64,000 nt of DNA from Thiocapsa imhoffii (GCF_016583985.1 NZ_NRSD01000003.1:1-64000), one strand, 5' to 3'; counted from the stretch's first letter, positions 9,071-18,623 are shown. Made by a program: numbers and translations. The notes: a model not told the origin generated them from the sequence alone.

Positions 9071-11965
9071 ATGACAACAACGTCCCTGACAGCTTGGTTG
9101 GAGGCGCTGGGACTTGGCGAGCACGCCGAGGCCTTGCAGGCCGCGCGGATCGACCTCGCGACCCTGCCGCGCCTGACTGAGTCGCGGCTCGATGCGTTAG
9201 GCGTTCCCGCGGACCACCGCCAGCATCTGCTTGCGGCGATTGCAGCGCTCGGCCAGCCGGCGGCCGCGCCCAACCCTCATCGCTCCCAACACCGGATCAT
9301 CGATTTGCTCCAGAGCGGGCGCGTTCAAGCCGCCCTGGGACTGCTCACTCGCTTCGACTATTGGATGTCGCGACTGCAAACGCTGCAGGATCCGGAGGGG
9401 GTGCGGGGCATCACCCGCGACTGGGCGGCCACTCTGGCCGCGCATCCGGATATCGACCCGCGCGCGCGCCTGTGGGAGACCTTCTGGCGCGCGCACGAAC
9501 CCTTCCTCCGACGGGGGGATGCACGCTGGCCGGCGTACAAGATCCTGCTGCAACGTGCGATGGAGCATGGGGATGACAGCCCGGTGACCCGGGAGGCCGA
9601 GGCCTGGTTGGCCCAGGGCCAGTGCGATTGGCTGTGGCTCCGCAATCCGCGGCGGCCGGCGCGACGCCTCGCAACGCCTGGCTTGCGTGTGCTGAAGGGA
9701 CACACCGGCGAGGTCAACGGAGCCCAGCGGCTCCCCGACGGGCGGGTGCTGTCCTGGTCCGACGACGGCACCCTGCGCTTGTGGAACGGAACGGACGGTG
9801 CGCCCCTGGCCACCTTGAGCGGACACACGGCGGCCGTAACGGGCGTCCGGAGGCTCCCCGACGGACGCCTGCTCTCTTGGTCTCGCGATCGCACGTTGCG
9901 CCTGTGGGACGGACAAGATGACACCCCACGCCTGACACTTTCCGGACACACCGGCTGGGTCAATGGCGCCCGGAGGCTCCCCGACGGGCGCCTCCTCTCC
10001 TGGTCCACCGACGGGACCCTGCGCCTGTGGGACGGAGCAAGCGGAACAGCCCTCGCGACCCTCGCCGGACATACCGCCACGATCGATGGCGTTCTGGTCC
10101 TGTCCGACGGACGTTTCCTCTCCTGGTCCACCGACCGCACCCTCTGTCTGAGGGAGGGAGCGAGCGGCAGCCTCCTCGCCACTCTGGTCGGGCACACGCG
10201 CAAGGTGACCGGCGCCCGGGTGCTCACCGATGGGCGACTCCTCTCCTGGTCCCGGGACGGCACCCTGCGGCTGTGGGACGGGCAGACCGGCGCTCCACTC
10301 GCCATCCTCTCCGGACATACTCGCCAGGTCAGCGGCGCTCTGGGGCTCACCGACGGGCGTGTGCTCTCCTGGTCCGACGACCACAGCCTGCGCCTATGGG
10401 ATGGACAAACCGGCGCCCTGATGGCCGTACTCACTGGGCACACACGGCCCATCACTGGCGCCCAGGTCCTCCCCAACGGGCACCTTCTCTCCTGGTCTGG
10501 GGACGGGACTCTCCGCCTCTGGGACGGGCGGACCGGTGCTGCACTCGCCACGCTGACCGGGCACCCCAGCGAGGTCAAGGGTGCCCAAATCCTTCCGGAC
10601 GGGCCGCTGCTCTCCTGGTCCCGGGACGGGACCTTGCGGCAGTGGGACGGGCAGAGCGGCGCCCCGCTCGCCTCGCGTGCTGAACCGTCCGTCCGCGTCC
10701 GGGGCGCCCGGGTGCTGCCCGATGGACGGCTGCTCTCCTGGTCGCGGGACCACAGCCTACAGCTCTGGGAGAGCCCGATCGGCGCCCCGCTCGCCACCCT
10801 CGCCGGGGACCACAGCGAGGGCGGGCAGGCCCAGGTCAGCCCCGACGGACGCATCCTCGCCTGGTCGACCGACAACACCTTGAGCCTGTGGGACGGACAC
10901 ACAGGCCGGCCGCTCGCGACCCTGGTCGGACACCGGCTCCCGGTCACCGGCGCCCAGATCCTCGCCGACGGGCGCCTCCTGTCCTGGTCCTCCGACGGGA
11001 CCCTGCGGCTGTGGGACGGGCAAACAGGTGCGGCGCTCGTCACCCTGGTCGGACACGCCCGAACGGTCACGGGGGCCCTGGAGTTGCCCGATGGACGCCT
11101 CCTCTCCTGGTCTCGGGATCGGACCCTGCGGCTGTGGGACGGGCGGACGGGTGCCCCGCTCGCCATCCTCGCCGGACATACCCAACAGGTGACCGGCGCC
11201 CAGGTCTTACCCGACGGGCGCCTGCTGTCTTGGTCTAACGACCACAGCTTGCGCCTATGGGACGGACACACCGGAGCCCCACTGGCCACCCTGGTCGGGC
11301 ATGCGAACGCCCTCAACGGCGCGCACGTCCTCGCCGACGGGCGACTGCTCTCCTGGTCCTGGGACCGCACCCTGCGTCTGTGGGATGGACAAACCGGCGC
11401 TCCGCGCACCACCCTTGTCGGGCATACCGCTGTTGTCTGGGGAGCTCGACAGCTCGCCGACGGGCGTGTGCTCTCCTGGTCCGACGACCGCACCCTGCGT
11501 CTGTGGGATGGAGAAACCGGCGCCCCGCTCGCCACCCTCGCCGGGCACAGTGCCCTGGTGTGGGGGGCGCAACAACTTTCCGACGGGCGTCTCCTCTCCT
11601 GGTCCTTGGACCGCACGCTGCGCCTATGGGATGGGCAGAGTGGCGCATCCCTCGGGGAACCGATCGCCGAAGAGCATCTTCCCTGGAGCCATCCGTCACT
11701 GCTGCTGCAACGCAACGCCGCCCCGTCGCCGTGCCATCCAGGCCGTCACACCGCGCCGTGGTCTGTTGCGGACACCGGCGGCATCGCCACCGATAGGGGC
11801 GCGATCGCTCCGGTGTGCTGGCAAGGCCATTCCCCGCTCGTGGCACGCGGTCTGCTCAACGCGGGGATTCTCGTCGTGACTCCGCGCCGTGGCCACGTCG
11901 TCTGTCTGCAGCTGTACCGTGGCGCTCAGCGCATCACGGTTGAGGAGCTCGCACAGCAGGCCTGA
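9071..11965 (+). CDS. SAM-domain protein with 16 WD40-like repeats
   Basis: The product is 964 aa with no signal peptide or transmembrane helix, so probably a cytoplasmic scaffold. Residues about 5-62 look like a SAM domain (LTAWLEALGLGEHAEALQAA ... LGVPADHRQHLLAAIAAL). Residues 70-209 are an unrecognised helical linker. From residue 210 to 865 there are 16 tandem WD40-like units of exactly 41 residues, consensus GHT-x3-GA-x-L-DGRLLSWS-x-D-TLRLWDG-x-GAPLATL. A distinct tail of about 100 residues follows (866-964). Units 8-10 lack parts of the GH...WD consensus. The fixed length without a single indel is unusual for beta-propellers and suggests tandem duplication. SAM domains usually drive protein-protein assembly. 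I cannot see an enzymatic domain, and the binding partner is unknown. Confidence 0.85.
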   Translation: MTTTSLTAWLEALGLGEHAEALQAARIDLATLPRLTESRLDALGVPADHRQHLLAAIAALGQPAAAPNPHRSQHRIIDLLQSGRVQAALGLLTRFDYWMSRLQTLQDPEGVRGITRDWAATLAAHPDIDPRARLWETFWRAHEPFLRRGDARWPAYKILLQRAMEHGDDSPVTREAEAWLAQGQCDWLWLRNPRRPARRLATPGLRVLKGHTGEVNGAQRLPDGRVLSWSDDGTLRLWNGTDGAPLATLSGHTAAVTGVRRLPDGRLLSWSRDRTLRLWDGQDDTPRLTLSGHTGWVNGARRLPDGRLLSWSTDGTLRLWDGASGTALATLAGHTATIDGVLVLSDGRFLSWSTDRTLCLREGASGSLLATLVGHTRKVTGARVLTDGRLLSWSRDGTLRLWDGQTGAPLAILSGHTRQVSGALGLTDGRVLSWSDDHSLRLWDGQTGALMAVLTGHTRPITGAQVLPNGHLLSWSGDGTLRLWDGRTGAALATLTGHPSEVKGAQILPDGPLLSWSRDGTLRQWDGQSGAPLASRAEPSVRVRGARVLPDGRLLSWSRDHSLQLWESPIGAPLATLAGDHSEGGQAQVSPDGRILAWSTDNTLSLWDGHTGRPLATLVGHRLPVTGAQILADGRLLSWSSDGTLRLWDGQTGAALVTLVGHARTVTGALELPDGRLLSWSRDRTLRLWDGRTGAPLAILAGHTQQVTGAQVLPDGRLLSWSNDHSLRLWDGHTGAPLATLVGHANALNGAHVLADGRLLSWSWDRTLRLWDGQTGAPRTTLVGHTAVVWGARQLADGRVLSWSDDRTLRLWDGETGAPLATLAGHSALVWGAQQLSDGRLLSWSLDRTLRLWDGQSGASLGEPIAEEHLPWSHPSLLLQRNAAPSPCHPGRHTAPWSVADTGGIATDRGAIAPVCWQGHSPLVARGLLNAGILVVTPRRGHVVCLQLYRGAQRITVEELAQQA
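9698..11665 (+). repeat. 16 x 123 bp tandem coding repeat (WD40 units)
   Basis: Sixteen head-to-tail units of 123 bp, all in frame and with no length variation, encode the WD40-like blades. Near-identical nucleotide blocks recur (for example CTCTCCTGGTC and GACGGGCG). The outer units are more uniform than units 8-10. Such an array is prone to unequal recombination, so copy number may differ between strains. Confidence 0.92.
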
Positions 11966-12155
11966 ACGTGACCCAGCTGCCGCTCTTGAGAGGCTTGGGC
12001 TTGAGCGGCGTGCGCGGCAGCGGATGCTCGCGCAGAGCAATCATCCTAGATCCTCGCAGACCCGCCCGTCGGCGTCGCTCTGGGCGAGCGGGTCGGTGGT
12101 CAAAGGAGTCGGAGCGGTTGTGATCCTGGGATCGCTGCTCGGTCGAGACCAGGGC

Positions 12156-14141
12156 TCAGAGTCGACCGTTTCCAACCAACCATTTCAAACCATAGGGCGG
12201 CAGCCTGATGCGATCGCTCGGGTCGGTCACACCGTCTCCGCCCAGCAGATCCGTCAGCGCACCCGTTAGACCGGCATGGCGCGGGAGATCGCCCTGAACC
12301 GACTGCGCATGCTCGCTGAAGTTGGCGAGCACCAGGAGATGGCCATCCTGACGGTGGCGGGCGAAGGCGAGGACGTGGACGTTGTCGCTCCACAGGGGGT
12401 GAAACAGACCAAAATTGTGGGTGTGAGGATGGGCGCGGCGGGCCTCGATCAATCTCTTGAAACCCTGAAACAGCCGGCCTTCGAGCGTGCCTGGATCATG
12501 ACGCCGTGCGGCCTTCGTCCAGTCCATTCGTGGTCGATGCAGCCAACGACTGTCATGGGCCTGTTCTGGATCGTCACGATAACTTGGATCGTTGAGCAGG
12601 CCAATCTCATCGCCCATGTAGATTAACGGAACCCCGGCGCGCCCTAGGATCAGACCGTAGACCAATAGGATCCGGCTGACCGCCAAGTCGAGTTCGGCCG
12701 GGTCGCCGATCTCGATCGCCCGCTCCAACCCGGCGAGCGACGCCGTGGTCCCGCTGATCCGAGCATCACCAGAAACCGGGTCGAACTGAAAGTAATCCCC
12801 GCGCGCGAACGAGCCGGGAAAACGCCCAGTGTAGAACGCATTAAGAAAATGACGATGCGCCTGGGGATCCTCGCCGATCTGGCGCAAGGTCTCATCGCTC
12901 ATCCCCCAGCCGATATCATCGTGACAGCGGACATAGTGGATGGCCGTCGCGCCCAGCAGCAGCCGGGGGGCCATGTGCATGGCCGCGGTCGCCAAGGTGG
13001 CCTTGCGGGTTGCCAGACCGCTCCACAGATTCACCATGAATTGATTGTTGTAGGCCAACTCGCAGCGCTTGCCAGCATTGGCGTCAACCCCGATGTAGTG
13101 CAGCAGTTCGTCGGGCGGCACGATCGCCTCGGCTTTGAAGATCACCCCTGGTGCAACCACGCGCATCAACGCTCGGTAAGTCTCGATCAGGAGCTGGACC
13201 TCCGGTTGATTCTGGCAATTGGTGCCCATCCGTTTCCACAGGAAGGGCGCGGCATCGAGTCGCAGCACATCGACCCCTTGATTCGCCAAGAAGCACATGA
13301 CCGCCAGCATCTCGCGAAACACCGCCGGATTCCTGTAATTCAGATCCCATTGGTAGCGATTAAAGGTCGTCCAGACCCAGCGCCCGTCACCGGCCATGTC
13401 CGGTACAAAGGTGAAATTACCGGGCGCCTCGTCGGGAAAGACCTCGGGTAAGCTGCGCTCGTAGGCATCTGGGAGTTCGCGGTCCGTGAAGGTGTAGTAG
13501 TAGTCCAGGTAATCCGGGTCGCCACGGCGCGCCCGCACGGCCCAGTCATGCTCTGCGGCCGTGTGATTGAGCACCAAGTCCGCGCACAGCGCGATCCCAC
13601 GCGCCCGCAGCGCCGTGGTCAGCGCGCGCAGATCCTCGAGCGTCCCGAGTTCGGGGGCGATGGAGCGATAATCCATGATGGCGTAACCGCCATCGTTCTC
13701 GCCCGGCCGCGGCTTGAGGAGTGACATCACGTGTAAGTAGGTGATGTGCAGCTCCCGCAGGTAATCGAGTCGGTCCTGGACATCGTTGAGGGTTCCGGCA
13801 AAGCGCTGGGGATAGAGCACGTAACCGATCAGATTCGGCCGCTCGAACCAGTCGGGCGTCAACTGACGTTCCAGGTCCAACAGCCGCAAGGGTTCTGGCC
13901 GAGCCAAATACCCGTCGACCACGCAATCGAAGATGGCATCGGCCTGCACCGTGGCATCGTCGCGGTCGCCGTAGAGGGCGAGAAAGGGCCGCCGTGCATC
14001 CTCGAACCAGCGCTCAGCGCGCAGCCAGAACATCTCGGCGTCGCGTGGCTCGAAGCGATCGGCGAGCTTGGCGGCATGCCGCTCGCGCAGTCGCGCGAAG
14101 GCCACGCGACTCTCGGGGGTCATCTGCAGCAGATTGTGCAT
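12156..14141 (-). CDS. Amylosucrase-type GH13 glycoside hydrolase / glucosyltransferase
   Basis: Predicted to use sucrose as glucosyl donor, elongating an alpha-1,4-glucan and releasing fructose, or to hydrolyse or isomerise sucrose. The product is 661 aa (Neisseria amylosucrase about 636). GH13 catalytic residues are D296 (VLRLDAAPFLWKRMGT), E338 (FKAEAIV) and D408 (CHDDIGW). These three contexts closely match amylosucrase rather than alpha-amylase, as does the helical N-terminal extension (residues 1-100). The start at 14141 (MHNLLQ) has AGGACA upstream; the frame runs 55 codons further without family character. No signal peptide, so cytoplasmic. It is divergent from an AEC permease. No sucrose-phosphate synthase or fructokinase is nearby. 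Confidence 0.9.
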   Translation of the reverse strand: MHNLLQMTPESRVAFARLRERHAAKLADRFEPRDAEMFWLRAERWFEDARRPFLALYGDRDDATVQADAIFDCVVDGYLARPEPLRLLDLERQLTPDWFERPNLIGYVLYPQRFAGTLNDVQDRLDYLRELHITYLHVMSLLKPRPGENDGGYAIMDYRSIAPELGTLEDLRALTTALRARGIALCADLVLNHTAAEHDWAVRARRGDPDYLDYYYTFTDRELPDAYERSLPEVFPDEAPGNFTFVPDMAGDGRWVWTTFNRYQWDLNYRNPAVFREMLAVMCFLANQGVDVLRLDAAPFLWKRMGTNCQNQPEVQLLIETYRALMRVVAPGVIFKAEAIVPPDELLHYIGVDANAGKRCELAYNNQFMVNLWSGLATRKATLATAAMHMAPRLLLGATAIHYVRCHDDIGWGMSDETLRQIGEDPQAHRHFLNAFYTGRFPGSFARGDYFQFDPVSGDARISGTTASLAGLERAIEIGDPAELDLAVSRILLVYGLILGRAGVPLIYMGDEIGLLNDPSYRDDPEQAHDSRWLHRPRMDWTKAARRHDPGTLEGRLFQGFKRLIEARRAHPHTHNFGLFHPLWSDNVHVLAFARHRQDGHLLVLANFSEHAQSVQGDLPRHAGLTGALTDLLGGDGVTDPSDRIRLPPYGLKWLVGNGRL

Positions 14142-14399
14142 GGATTGTCCTGCCTCGGTGGGTCGTACCCTATTGACATCGGTCTCACGAACCGGAAACG
14201 ATTGAAAGGATCTCGACGCATTGCAGCGGATCGGCCGTGGATTGTTCCTCCAGGCGCCAAGTCCGGATGGCCAAGCCGACCCGGATGCTGCTTGCTGTCC
14301 ACTCACTGTGCCAGACTGCGAGAGGCTCGCGCAAACCGAGGCAACTCACAGGGCACAGACGCCTTTCCACCCCATCACATTCGACCTGGAGAATCGTTC

Positions 14400-15344
14400 A
14401 TGGAGCTTTACACGCCAATCATCGAAGCGATGCTGCTGCTGGTGCTCTTGATCAGCGCCGCCTTGATGCTGCGCGCCGCGGGCGCCCTCACCGAGGAACA
14501 CGCGGACGTGTTCTCGCGCGTGATCACGCTGCTGGTGCTGCCCGCACTCGTCTTCAATCACCTGTCCGCGCACCCGATCAGTGCTGACATGCTGCAGGCG
14601 CCGACGATGCTCTTCATTAGTGGGCTGATACTGATGGTGCTCGCCTGGTCTGTCGGGACGCGGGTGCTGCACCTGGGACGATTGCAACTGGGCGCCCTAA
14701 TCCTTTGTACTGGCTTCGGCGCGGCGACCCTGGTGGGGATCCCGCTCGTCGAGATCGCCCATCCGGAGTTGGACCTGCAGGAGAGCATCTTGATCGGTGT
14801 CCTGGGCGTTGAGCTGCCGCTCTTCATCCTCGGCCCCTTGATCGCGTCCTACTACGGCCGGCGCGAAGGCTTCTCGCTCGGCGCGGGGGCCTTGCTCATC
14901 CTGCGCTCGCCCATTGTCCTAGCCGCCATTGCGGGCATCCTCTGGGGCCAATTCGGTCTACCGCGTGACGGCAATCTCGCGTTGGGGACCCTCTTCCTGA
15001 CACTCGACCATCTGGAAGCCGCCTTACTGCCCCTGGTCGGTCTGGCGATTGGTCTGATGATCCGCCCGATCGCCGTTCACAACCTGCTGCCGCTGTTCGC
15101 GTTCGTTGCCGCCGTACAGCTCGTGTTGCAACCGGTCTTATTGGCCATCGGCTCCTGGCTCTGGTCGCTGCCGGCGTCGATCATCGCAACCCTGATCCTA
15201 CAAGGCGCGGCACCGGTCACCGCCTTATCGGCCATCTTCGTGCGGCAGTATGGATGTGATGGGGCACTCGCGGCCTCACTGATTCTTTTCACCACCCTCC
15301 TGTCGTTGATCACGATCCCCTTGATGGTGATCGCCTTCGGCTGA
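14400..15344 (+). CDS. AEC-family (auxin efflux carrier-like) permease
   Basis: Integral inner-membrane transporter of 314 aa with about ten hydrophobic segments in the AEC/BART arrangement. The family moves small carboxylates such as malate or malonate; the substrate here is unknown. Typical features are LPALVFNHLS in helix 2, the central ILIGVLGVELPLFILGP stretch, and the C-terminal APVTALSAIFVRQYGCD motif near the conserved helix break. The ATG at 14400 follows CCTGGAGAATCGTTC. The open frame extends far upstream through the amylosucrase promoter region, but that part has no membrane or family character. It is convergent with the FUSC gene. Confidence 0.88.
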   Translation: MELYTPIIEAMLLLVLLISAALMLRAAGALTEEHADVFSRVITLLVLPALVFNHLSAHPISADMLQAPTMLFISGLILMVLAWSVGTRVLHLGRLQLGALILCTGFGAATLVGIPLVEIAHPELDLQESILIGVLGVELPLFILGPLIASYYGRREGFSLGAGALLILRSPIVLAAIAGILWGQFGLPRDGNLALGTLFLTLDHLEAALLPLVGLAIGLMIRPIAVHNLLPLFAFVAAVQLVLQPVLLAIGSWLWSLPASIIATLILQGAAPVTALSAIFVRQYGCDGALAASLILFTTLLSLITIPLMVIAFG

Positions 15345-15369
15345 TCCGAGCGCAGCGCGCGGCGGGCCC

Positions 15370-15403
15370 CACCATCTGCCCAGCGTCGGTGAGGCGGATG
15401 GTG
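15370..15403. terminator. Hairpin between convergent AEC and FUSC genes
   Basis: An 11 bp stem (CACCATCTGCC pairing with GGCGGATGGTG, one G-T pair) encloses a 12 nt loop. It sits in the 74 bp gap between two convergent stop codons, the expected place for a bidirectional terminator. There is no clear T-tract on either side, so the call is tentative. Confidence 0.45.
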
Positions 15404-15418
15404 GCGTCCCATCTCAAC

Positions 15419-17695
15419 CTACGGATCGGGTGCACGCCAGGCGGTCCAATCGATCTCATCAAGGGCCGCGGCGAGTTCCCGCAACGCGTGCATCACGGCG
15501 ATGTAGTGGCCGGCGATCGTCAGGGTGTAGAGGTTATCCGGGTTCACTTGCTCATTGTGTCGGTACCCGTCGATGCGGCTCAGCTCCCGGCGGACGTCAT
15601 GGGTGATGGCATCCAGTGCCGCAACCGAGGCAGGCAGGGCCGGGTGATCCAGTTTCTGGATGAAGGCCTGGTAGGTGGTCACAAATGGACCGAGCAGTTG
15701 ACGGCCAAGGCTGGTTCCCAATCCCTGATCACGCAACTGGACCCCCCAACGCAAACGCGCCTGTTGAAGGCCGCGAAACCGTGTGACCAGGCCTGTCAGC
15801 GCATCGCCGAGGGCCTCGATGCGTTCATGATCATTGTGTGGAACCCGTGGCGTATAGGCTGCTGGGAGGAGTTCGGATAGGCCCTGCAGTTCAGCACGCA
15901 AGTGCTGATCATGGTGCGCGACGGCCGCGGCAAAGTTCGCCGCGCCGAAGTCCGCGAGTGCCACCTGGGCCTGACTCAGGGACGACAACAGCCGTTTGAT
16001 GTGATGGCGCACCTGGACGTGTGGTGGTGCGCCATTCAGCAAGGCCAAGGCGCCGACCCCAACCAAGAAGCCGGTGCCGATGCTCAGCGCGGTGTCGATG
16101 TAGCTCACGGCACTGTACAACTGCTGTGGTTCCACGTTGAGCAGCATGATCGCGAGGATCCCAATCCGCAGGAACATCGACTGATACGGCGGTGGCAGCA
16201 CTTGCAAACAATAGGTGATCGTGAAGTAGACTGGAAAAAGCACGAGCGCAAGCTCGAAGAAGCCGTCCAATCGTGGCATCACCATCAGATAGATCGGCGC
16301 GGTGATGAGAATGCCCAGCACGAATCCGAGCACGGTCAGCTTCGCCGAAGGCAGTGCCTCGGTTTTCTTGAGTGTCGGCCCACCGATTAAGACAACGGCC
16401 ATGACGACGGCAAGCAATCCGAGCGGCGGCCATTGCACGTTGACCCAAAGCACGACCAGCACCCAAAACGCCAGCCCGGTCGCGAGGGCGTTCGGTCCTG
16501 CGAGCGCGACGCGTCTGCGCCAAGGGACCACCAGCTCTCGCGGTAGCTTGCCAGTCGGTAACGCCCGGTCGCTGCCGACCGCGGTGCTCGCCTCGACCAG
16601 GCGCTCAACATCGCTTGCCAGTGCCTGCAGCTGTGCCGCCAACGCATGTGCGAGGGCACTGTCACCAGCGGTTTGCTGCGCCAGGCTCGGACCAGTCAAG
16701 AGCGGTTGTCGGCACGCCTCCGCCGCGGCCAGTGCCACCGCGGCAGCCTCGGTGATGCCGTCTGCGGTGGACCCGTTCACCGTCGCGTCTTGCCGCGGCG
16801 GTGTCGATGGCGGCACGGCCGCGGAGCTTGCCTGCGAGGCGGCGGTCCCCGCCGCCTCGAGCGCACTCGCAAGCTGCTCGAGCGCTTCGCGCAGCACCTG
16901 ACGTTGCGGTTGCGTCAAGAAGGCGCGCCGACCAACAGCCGCCAAGCGGAGATTTTCGGACAAGCCCATCATCGAGCCGAGGCTTGCGGTCAAGGCTTGA
17001 ATCTGCGCCTCATAGGTCCGGTGTCTGCGCTGAACGCGACTGCTGTCGAGCTTGGCCGCCGCCAGGAGCTCGCGCAACTCGGGCGGCGCACGCAGCAGCG
17101 CCTTGGGCATTGGTGCGAACCCCACTGCACCCTCTGAGGTGACCGCGGCACCGGTGCGACGCAGATGTCCGGCAAGCTCAACCAAGACATGGCGTTGTTG
17201 ATCCAGATAGCGGTGCCCCGCGGTACGCGGCCAGAGGATCCCGTTCACCACCAGCACCACGAGGATGCCAATGATGGCCTCGGAGGTCCGATAGATCGCC
17301 GCCTGAAAGACCGTGTGGGGTGCCGCGCTGGCATCCCAGACGATCACCGAGACGGCGAGTGCAACCATGAACCAGGCATAGCCGTAGGAACTCAGCCGCA
17401 TGTGGTAGACCGAGATCACCAGGATCAATGACAGGAGCGTGAGCAGGATCCATGGCTCTTGCACGAATAACCCGATCAGGACCAGTGCCAGCGCCGCGCC
17501 AGCCAAGGTGCCCAGCACCCGCATCACGCCTTTACGCAGTGAGGCACCGAGGAAGGGGGTCTGCAAGACCAGCACCGCGAGCGGTGCCATGAAGGGGTCT
17601 GGCCACTGCAACTGCAGCGCGATGCCCCACGCGATGAGGATGCCAAGACTGGTCTTCAGGGCATCGACGACGGCCGTTGGACTCCAGAGGCGCAC
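15419..17695 (-). CDS. FUSC-family inner-membrane efflux protein (AaeB-like)
   Basis: Transport component of an aromatic-acid-type efflux system. The product is about 758 aa with the FUSC layout: a first membrane bundle (residues about 10-165), a long soluble helical region (about 165-395), a second membrane bundle (about 395-560) and a soluble C-terminal domain. There is no ATG at a sensible place. I chose the GTG at 17695, 16 bp after the hlyD stop, because the family-like sequence (DALKTSLGILIAWGIALQ) begins just after it; the frame remains open to 17800 inside the hlyD gene. Third gene of DUF1656-HlyD-FUSC, equivalent to aaeX-aaeA-aaeB. The substrate is unknown. Confidence 0.85.
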   Translation of the reverse strand: MRLWSPTAVVDALKTSLGILIAWGIALQLQWPDPFMAPLAVLVLQTPFLGASLRKGVMRVLGTLAGAALALVLIGLFVQEPWILLTLLSLILVISVYHMRLSSYGYAWFMVALAVSVIVWDASAAPHTVFQAAIYRTSEAIIGILVVLVVNGILWPRTAGHRYLDQQRHVLVELAGHLRRTGAAVTSEGAVGFAPMPKALLRAPPELRELLAAAKLDSSRVQRRHRTYEAQIQALTASLGSMMGLSENLRLAAVGRRAFLTQPQRQVLREALEQLASALEAAGTAASQASSAAVPPSTPPRQDATVNGSTADGITEAAAVALAAAEACRQPLLTGPSLAQQTAGDSALAHALAAQLQALASDVERLVEASTAVGSDRALPTGKLPRELVVPWRRRVALAGPNALATGLAFWVLVVLWVNVQWPPLGLLAVVMAVVLIGGPTLKKTEALPSAKLTVLGFVLGILITAPIYLMVMPRLDGFFELALVLFPVYFTITYCLQVLPPPYQSMFLRIGILAIMLLNVEPQQLYSAVSYIDTALSIGTGFLVGVGALALLNGAPPHVQVRHHIKRLLSSLSQAQVALADFGAANFAAAVAHHDQHLRAELQGLSELLPAAYTPRVPHNDHERIEALGDALTGLVTRFRGLQQARLRWGVQLRDQGLGTSLGRQLLGPFVTTYQAFIQKLDHPALPASVAALDAITHDVRRELSRIDGYRHNEQVNPDNLYTLTIAGHYIAVMHALRELAAALDEIDWTAWRAPDP

Positions 17696-17711
17696 GGCAG
17701 ATGAGCAGGTG

Positions 17712-18623
17712 TCAGCGTTGATCAGCGCTGTGCGAAGGAAGGATCGCGACGCTCGCGGTATAACCGATCCGCAGCGGAATCGTCTCCGGCAACGTCTCAA
17801 GCGCGATGCGAACTGGAATGCGTTGAGAGAGACGAATCCACTCGAAGGTGGGGGACACCTGGGCCAGATCGCCGGGCTCTATGCTGCTGTTGCGCCGAGC
17901 GATGCCAAAGGCGATGCTCTGAACATGCCCGTTCAGGGGCTGATTCGGGTAGGCCATGAGGGTAACGACGGCCGGATCGCCAAGGGCGATGAACGGCAGA
18001 TCGACCTCCTTGAAATAACCATCGACCCAGAATGAATTGGCCTCGATCAATGCCAGCACCGGCTGTCCGCTGGTTGCATAGGTCCCCACGTCGAGTTCGA
18101 GATTGGTGACATAACCCGCCACGGGCGCCGCGACCCTGGTTTCAGCCAGCTTCAGTTGCGCCCTTGCGAGTTCGACCCTAGCGGCATCGACTGACGCTGC
18201 CTGGGCCTCGGCCAGTGCCTGTTTGATGACGAGGTTTTGCTGCGAGATATCGTCATGCGCAATCAGCGCCTGTGCTCGCTCAGCATCGGCAGCAGCGCTC
18301 TTGGCCTCGGCTTGCACCTGTGCCAGCTGTGCCAGTGCCAGTTGGACCCCTTGATGATACGGGGCAGGCTCGATCTCGAAGAGTGGGTCGCCTTTCGCGA
18401 CCAATTGATTGTCCGTGACCGCCACCCGGATCACAGGACCGCTCACCTGGGGCGCCACATGCACCACGTTGGCGAGGACCTGTCCATCCCGTGTCCAGGG
18501 ATGGGCCTTCTGCTGCTGCATAACCCAATAGATCCCGGCCGCGGCCAGCGCCACCATCGCCACCGTGACCAGCACGCGAATCAGATCGAACAGAAGTTGG
18601 CGACTCGACTCTGAGCCTGTCAT
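17712..18623 (-). CDS. HlyD-family membrane fusion protein (AaeA-like)
   Basis: Periplasmic adaptor anchored by one N-terminal helix (residues about 12-33, LIRVLVTVAMVALAAAGIYW). The product is 303 aa. A biotinyl-lipoyl-like barrel half (VAPQVSGPVIRVAVTDNQLV) comes first, then a helical hairpin rich in Ala/Gln, the second lipoyl half (RVAAPVAGYVTNLELDVGTY) and a beta-barrel. This is the arrangement of AaeA/EmrA/MdtN proteins. The ATG at 18623 is preferred over a TTG two codons upstream. It ends 16 bp before the FUSC start and begins 16 bp after the DUF1656 stop. No outer-membrane channel is encoded in this set; the TolC-type gene at 48.7-50.2 kb or another TolC could serve. Confidence 0.9.
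   Translation of the reverse strand: MTGSESSRQLLFDLIRVLVTVAMVALAAAGIYWVMQQQKAHPWTRDGQVLANVVHVAPQVSGPVIRVAVTDNQLVAKGDPLFEIEPAPYHQGVQLALAQLAQVQAEAKSAAADAERAQALIAHDDISQQNLVIKQALAEAQAASVDAARVELARAQLKLAETRVAAPVAGYVTNLELDVGTYATSGQPVLALIEANSFWVDGYFKEVDLPFIALGDPAVVTLMAYPNQPLNGHVQSIAFGIARRNSSIEPGDLAQVSPTFEWIRLSQRIPVRIALETLPETIPLRIGYTASVAILPSHSADQR

Noticed and set aside
9698..11665. Regular 123 bp repeats considered as a CRISPR-like array
   Set aside because: The whole repeat is coding and continuous in one frame, without spacer-like unique segments, and encodes WD40 units.
9358..11715. A 785-codon open frame on the minus strand opposite the WD40 array
   Set aside because: It arises from the GC-rich repeat in the antisense frame; its product is a low-complexity Arg/Ser/Pro repeat with no family features.
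11979..12009. GCCGCTC...GAGCGGC inverted repeat after the WD40 gene as a terminator
   Set aside because: Seven-base stem with a 17-base loop, no T-tract, and alternative pairings of equal quality nearby.
14173..14202. TTGACA with a possible -10 (AACGAT) upstream of the AEC gene
   Set aside because: The -10 match is only three of six, and it lies about 200 bp from the start codon, so it is too weak to call.
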